A stretch of 6,487 nucleotides of DNA, taken from Alphaproteobacteria bacterium. GTDB taxonomy: Bacteria; Pseudomonadota; Alphaproteobacteria; UBA9219. The position numbers and the translations under genes were made by a program. Under the pieces are notes generated by a model, which worked only from the letters and a program-made list of their open reading frames with translations, ran no database searches and was not told the origin of the DNA. The stretch lies in contig JAGWKW010000071.1 of the NCBI GenBank assembly GCA_028865155.1, positions 1 through 6,487 of the forward strand, read 5' to 3'. Positions 6,108-6,487 of this stretch are shown here, in pieces (position 1 is the first letter of the stretch; every line of letters begins with the position of its first letter).

Positions 6108-6487
6108 TTCTCGACCGGCATCGTCGCGGCTTCGAGCCATATCGCATCCGGCTCGTCCAGCATCGGGCGCAGCACCGACAACACCCGCGCGTGATAAGCG
6201 TTCAACCACGCGGCCTCAACCTTCGTCAGCATCGACGCGTCGATCAGCTTCCGGTCGATGGGCGCGAGCGTCAACGGCTCGAAGCCGAAAAATTTGCGCG
6301 CGCTTTCGGTCAGGCCGAGAATTTCGACCACCGCCTGCAAATTCTCGATGCGAATGCCGTAATGCCCGGCCTTGTAAAAACCCGGTTCGTTCGACAGAAC
6401 CATGCCGGGGCGCAACGGAACCTTGCTGCGCTTGGAAATAGCCTGCGGCCCTTCATGCACGCCGAGATAAGCGCCGACCCCGTGCCC
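6104..6487 (-). CDS. pepP: Aminopeptidase P family (M24B) Xaa-Pro aminopeptidase, C-terminal part, cut by right edge
   Basis: The last 127 residues of a metallopeptidase that removes an N-terminal residue preceding proline, using two metal ions on a pita-bread fold. The visible part begins GHGVGAYLGVHEGPQAIS. The His of GHGVG corresponds to a metal ligand and the His of VHEGP to the catalytic His of the family. Further on come LSNEPGFY and GIRIENL, whose two Glu, 14 residues apart, are the remaining metal ligands (523 and 537 in human XPNPEP1 numbering, from memory). The two Asp ligands lie beyond the edge. The tail, FEPLTLAPIDRKLID and then EAAWLNAYHARV, is the C-terminal domain of the long, roughly 600-residue, aminopeptidase P1 type, so this differs from the shorter E. 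coli PepP despite the shared symbol. A GTG at 6460 is in frame but is internal, being the Val of VHEGP. The TGA stop overlaps the thrC ATG. Confidence 0.93.
   Translation of the reverse strand, partial: GHGVGAYLGVHEGPQAISKRSKVPLRPGMVLSNEPGFYKAGHYGIRIENLQAVVEILGLTESARKFFGFEPLTLAPIDRKLIDASMLTKVEAAWLNAYHARVLSVLRPMLDEPDAIWLEAATMPVEK

Noticed and set aside
5208..6194. Plus-strand open frame (328 codons) opposite thrC
   Set aside because: It is the antisense shadow of thrC, with biased composition and no motif.
1..6487. CRISPR array, prophage, toxin-antitoxin or defence system
   Set aside because: There are no direct-repeat arrays, integrase, att-like repeats or small paired genes; the window is filled with conserved metabolic genes.

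Overview
The window is a stretch of core metabolic and housekeeping genes from an alphaproteobacterium. The evidence is the high G+C content, a PutA of the short Bradyrhizobium type, a roughly 460-residue threonine synthase followed directly by a mitochondrial-processing-peptidase-like M16 protease, and a RimJ-type acetyltransferase. Genus and order cannot be fixed from the sequence. All five genes lie on the minus strand, so transcription runs from the right edge (6487) to the left edge (1). The long open frames on the plus strand are antisense shadows.

In order of transcription: (i) 6487-6104 is the C-terminal 127 residues of an aminopeptidase P-type M24 peptidase, cut by the right edge. 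(ii) 6107-4716 is threonine synthase (thrC). (iii) 4719-3460 is a zinc M16 peptidase. Genes i/ii and ii/iii each overlap by the four bases ATGA, so these three form a tight, probably translationally coupled operon. (iv) After a 110-bp gap holding a C/G-rich hairpin repeat comes a RimJ-like GNAT acetyltransferase, 3349-2741. (v) A 148-bp palindromic, MITE-like element with TA at both ends (2596-2743) separates it from putA. (vi) putA runs from 2552 to the left edge and gives the first 850 residues of a bifunctional proline dehydrogenase / P5C dehydrogenase. Its frame was read codon by codon and is open with no frameshift.

Functionally, thrC makes threonine and putA oxidises proline to glutamate. 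The two peptidases and the N-acetyltransferase act in protein or peptide turnover and modification. Nothing ties them into one pathway; the thrC-M16 pairing is a genomic association, not a biochemical one.

I see no defence system, phage, CRISPR array, RNA gene or clearly new system. The best second-look items are the palindromic element whose right end supplies the stop codon of the acetyltransferase gene, a Glu-to-Pro change in the NAD-binding region of PutA, and a putA start with no Shine-Dalgarno.
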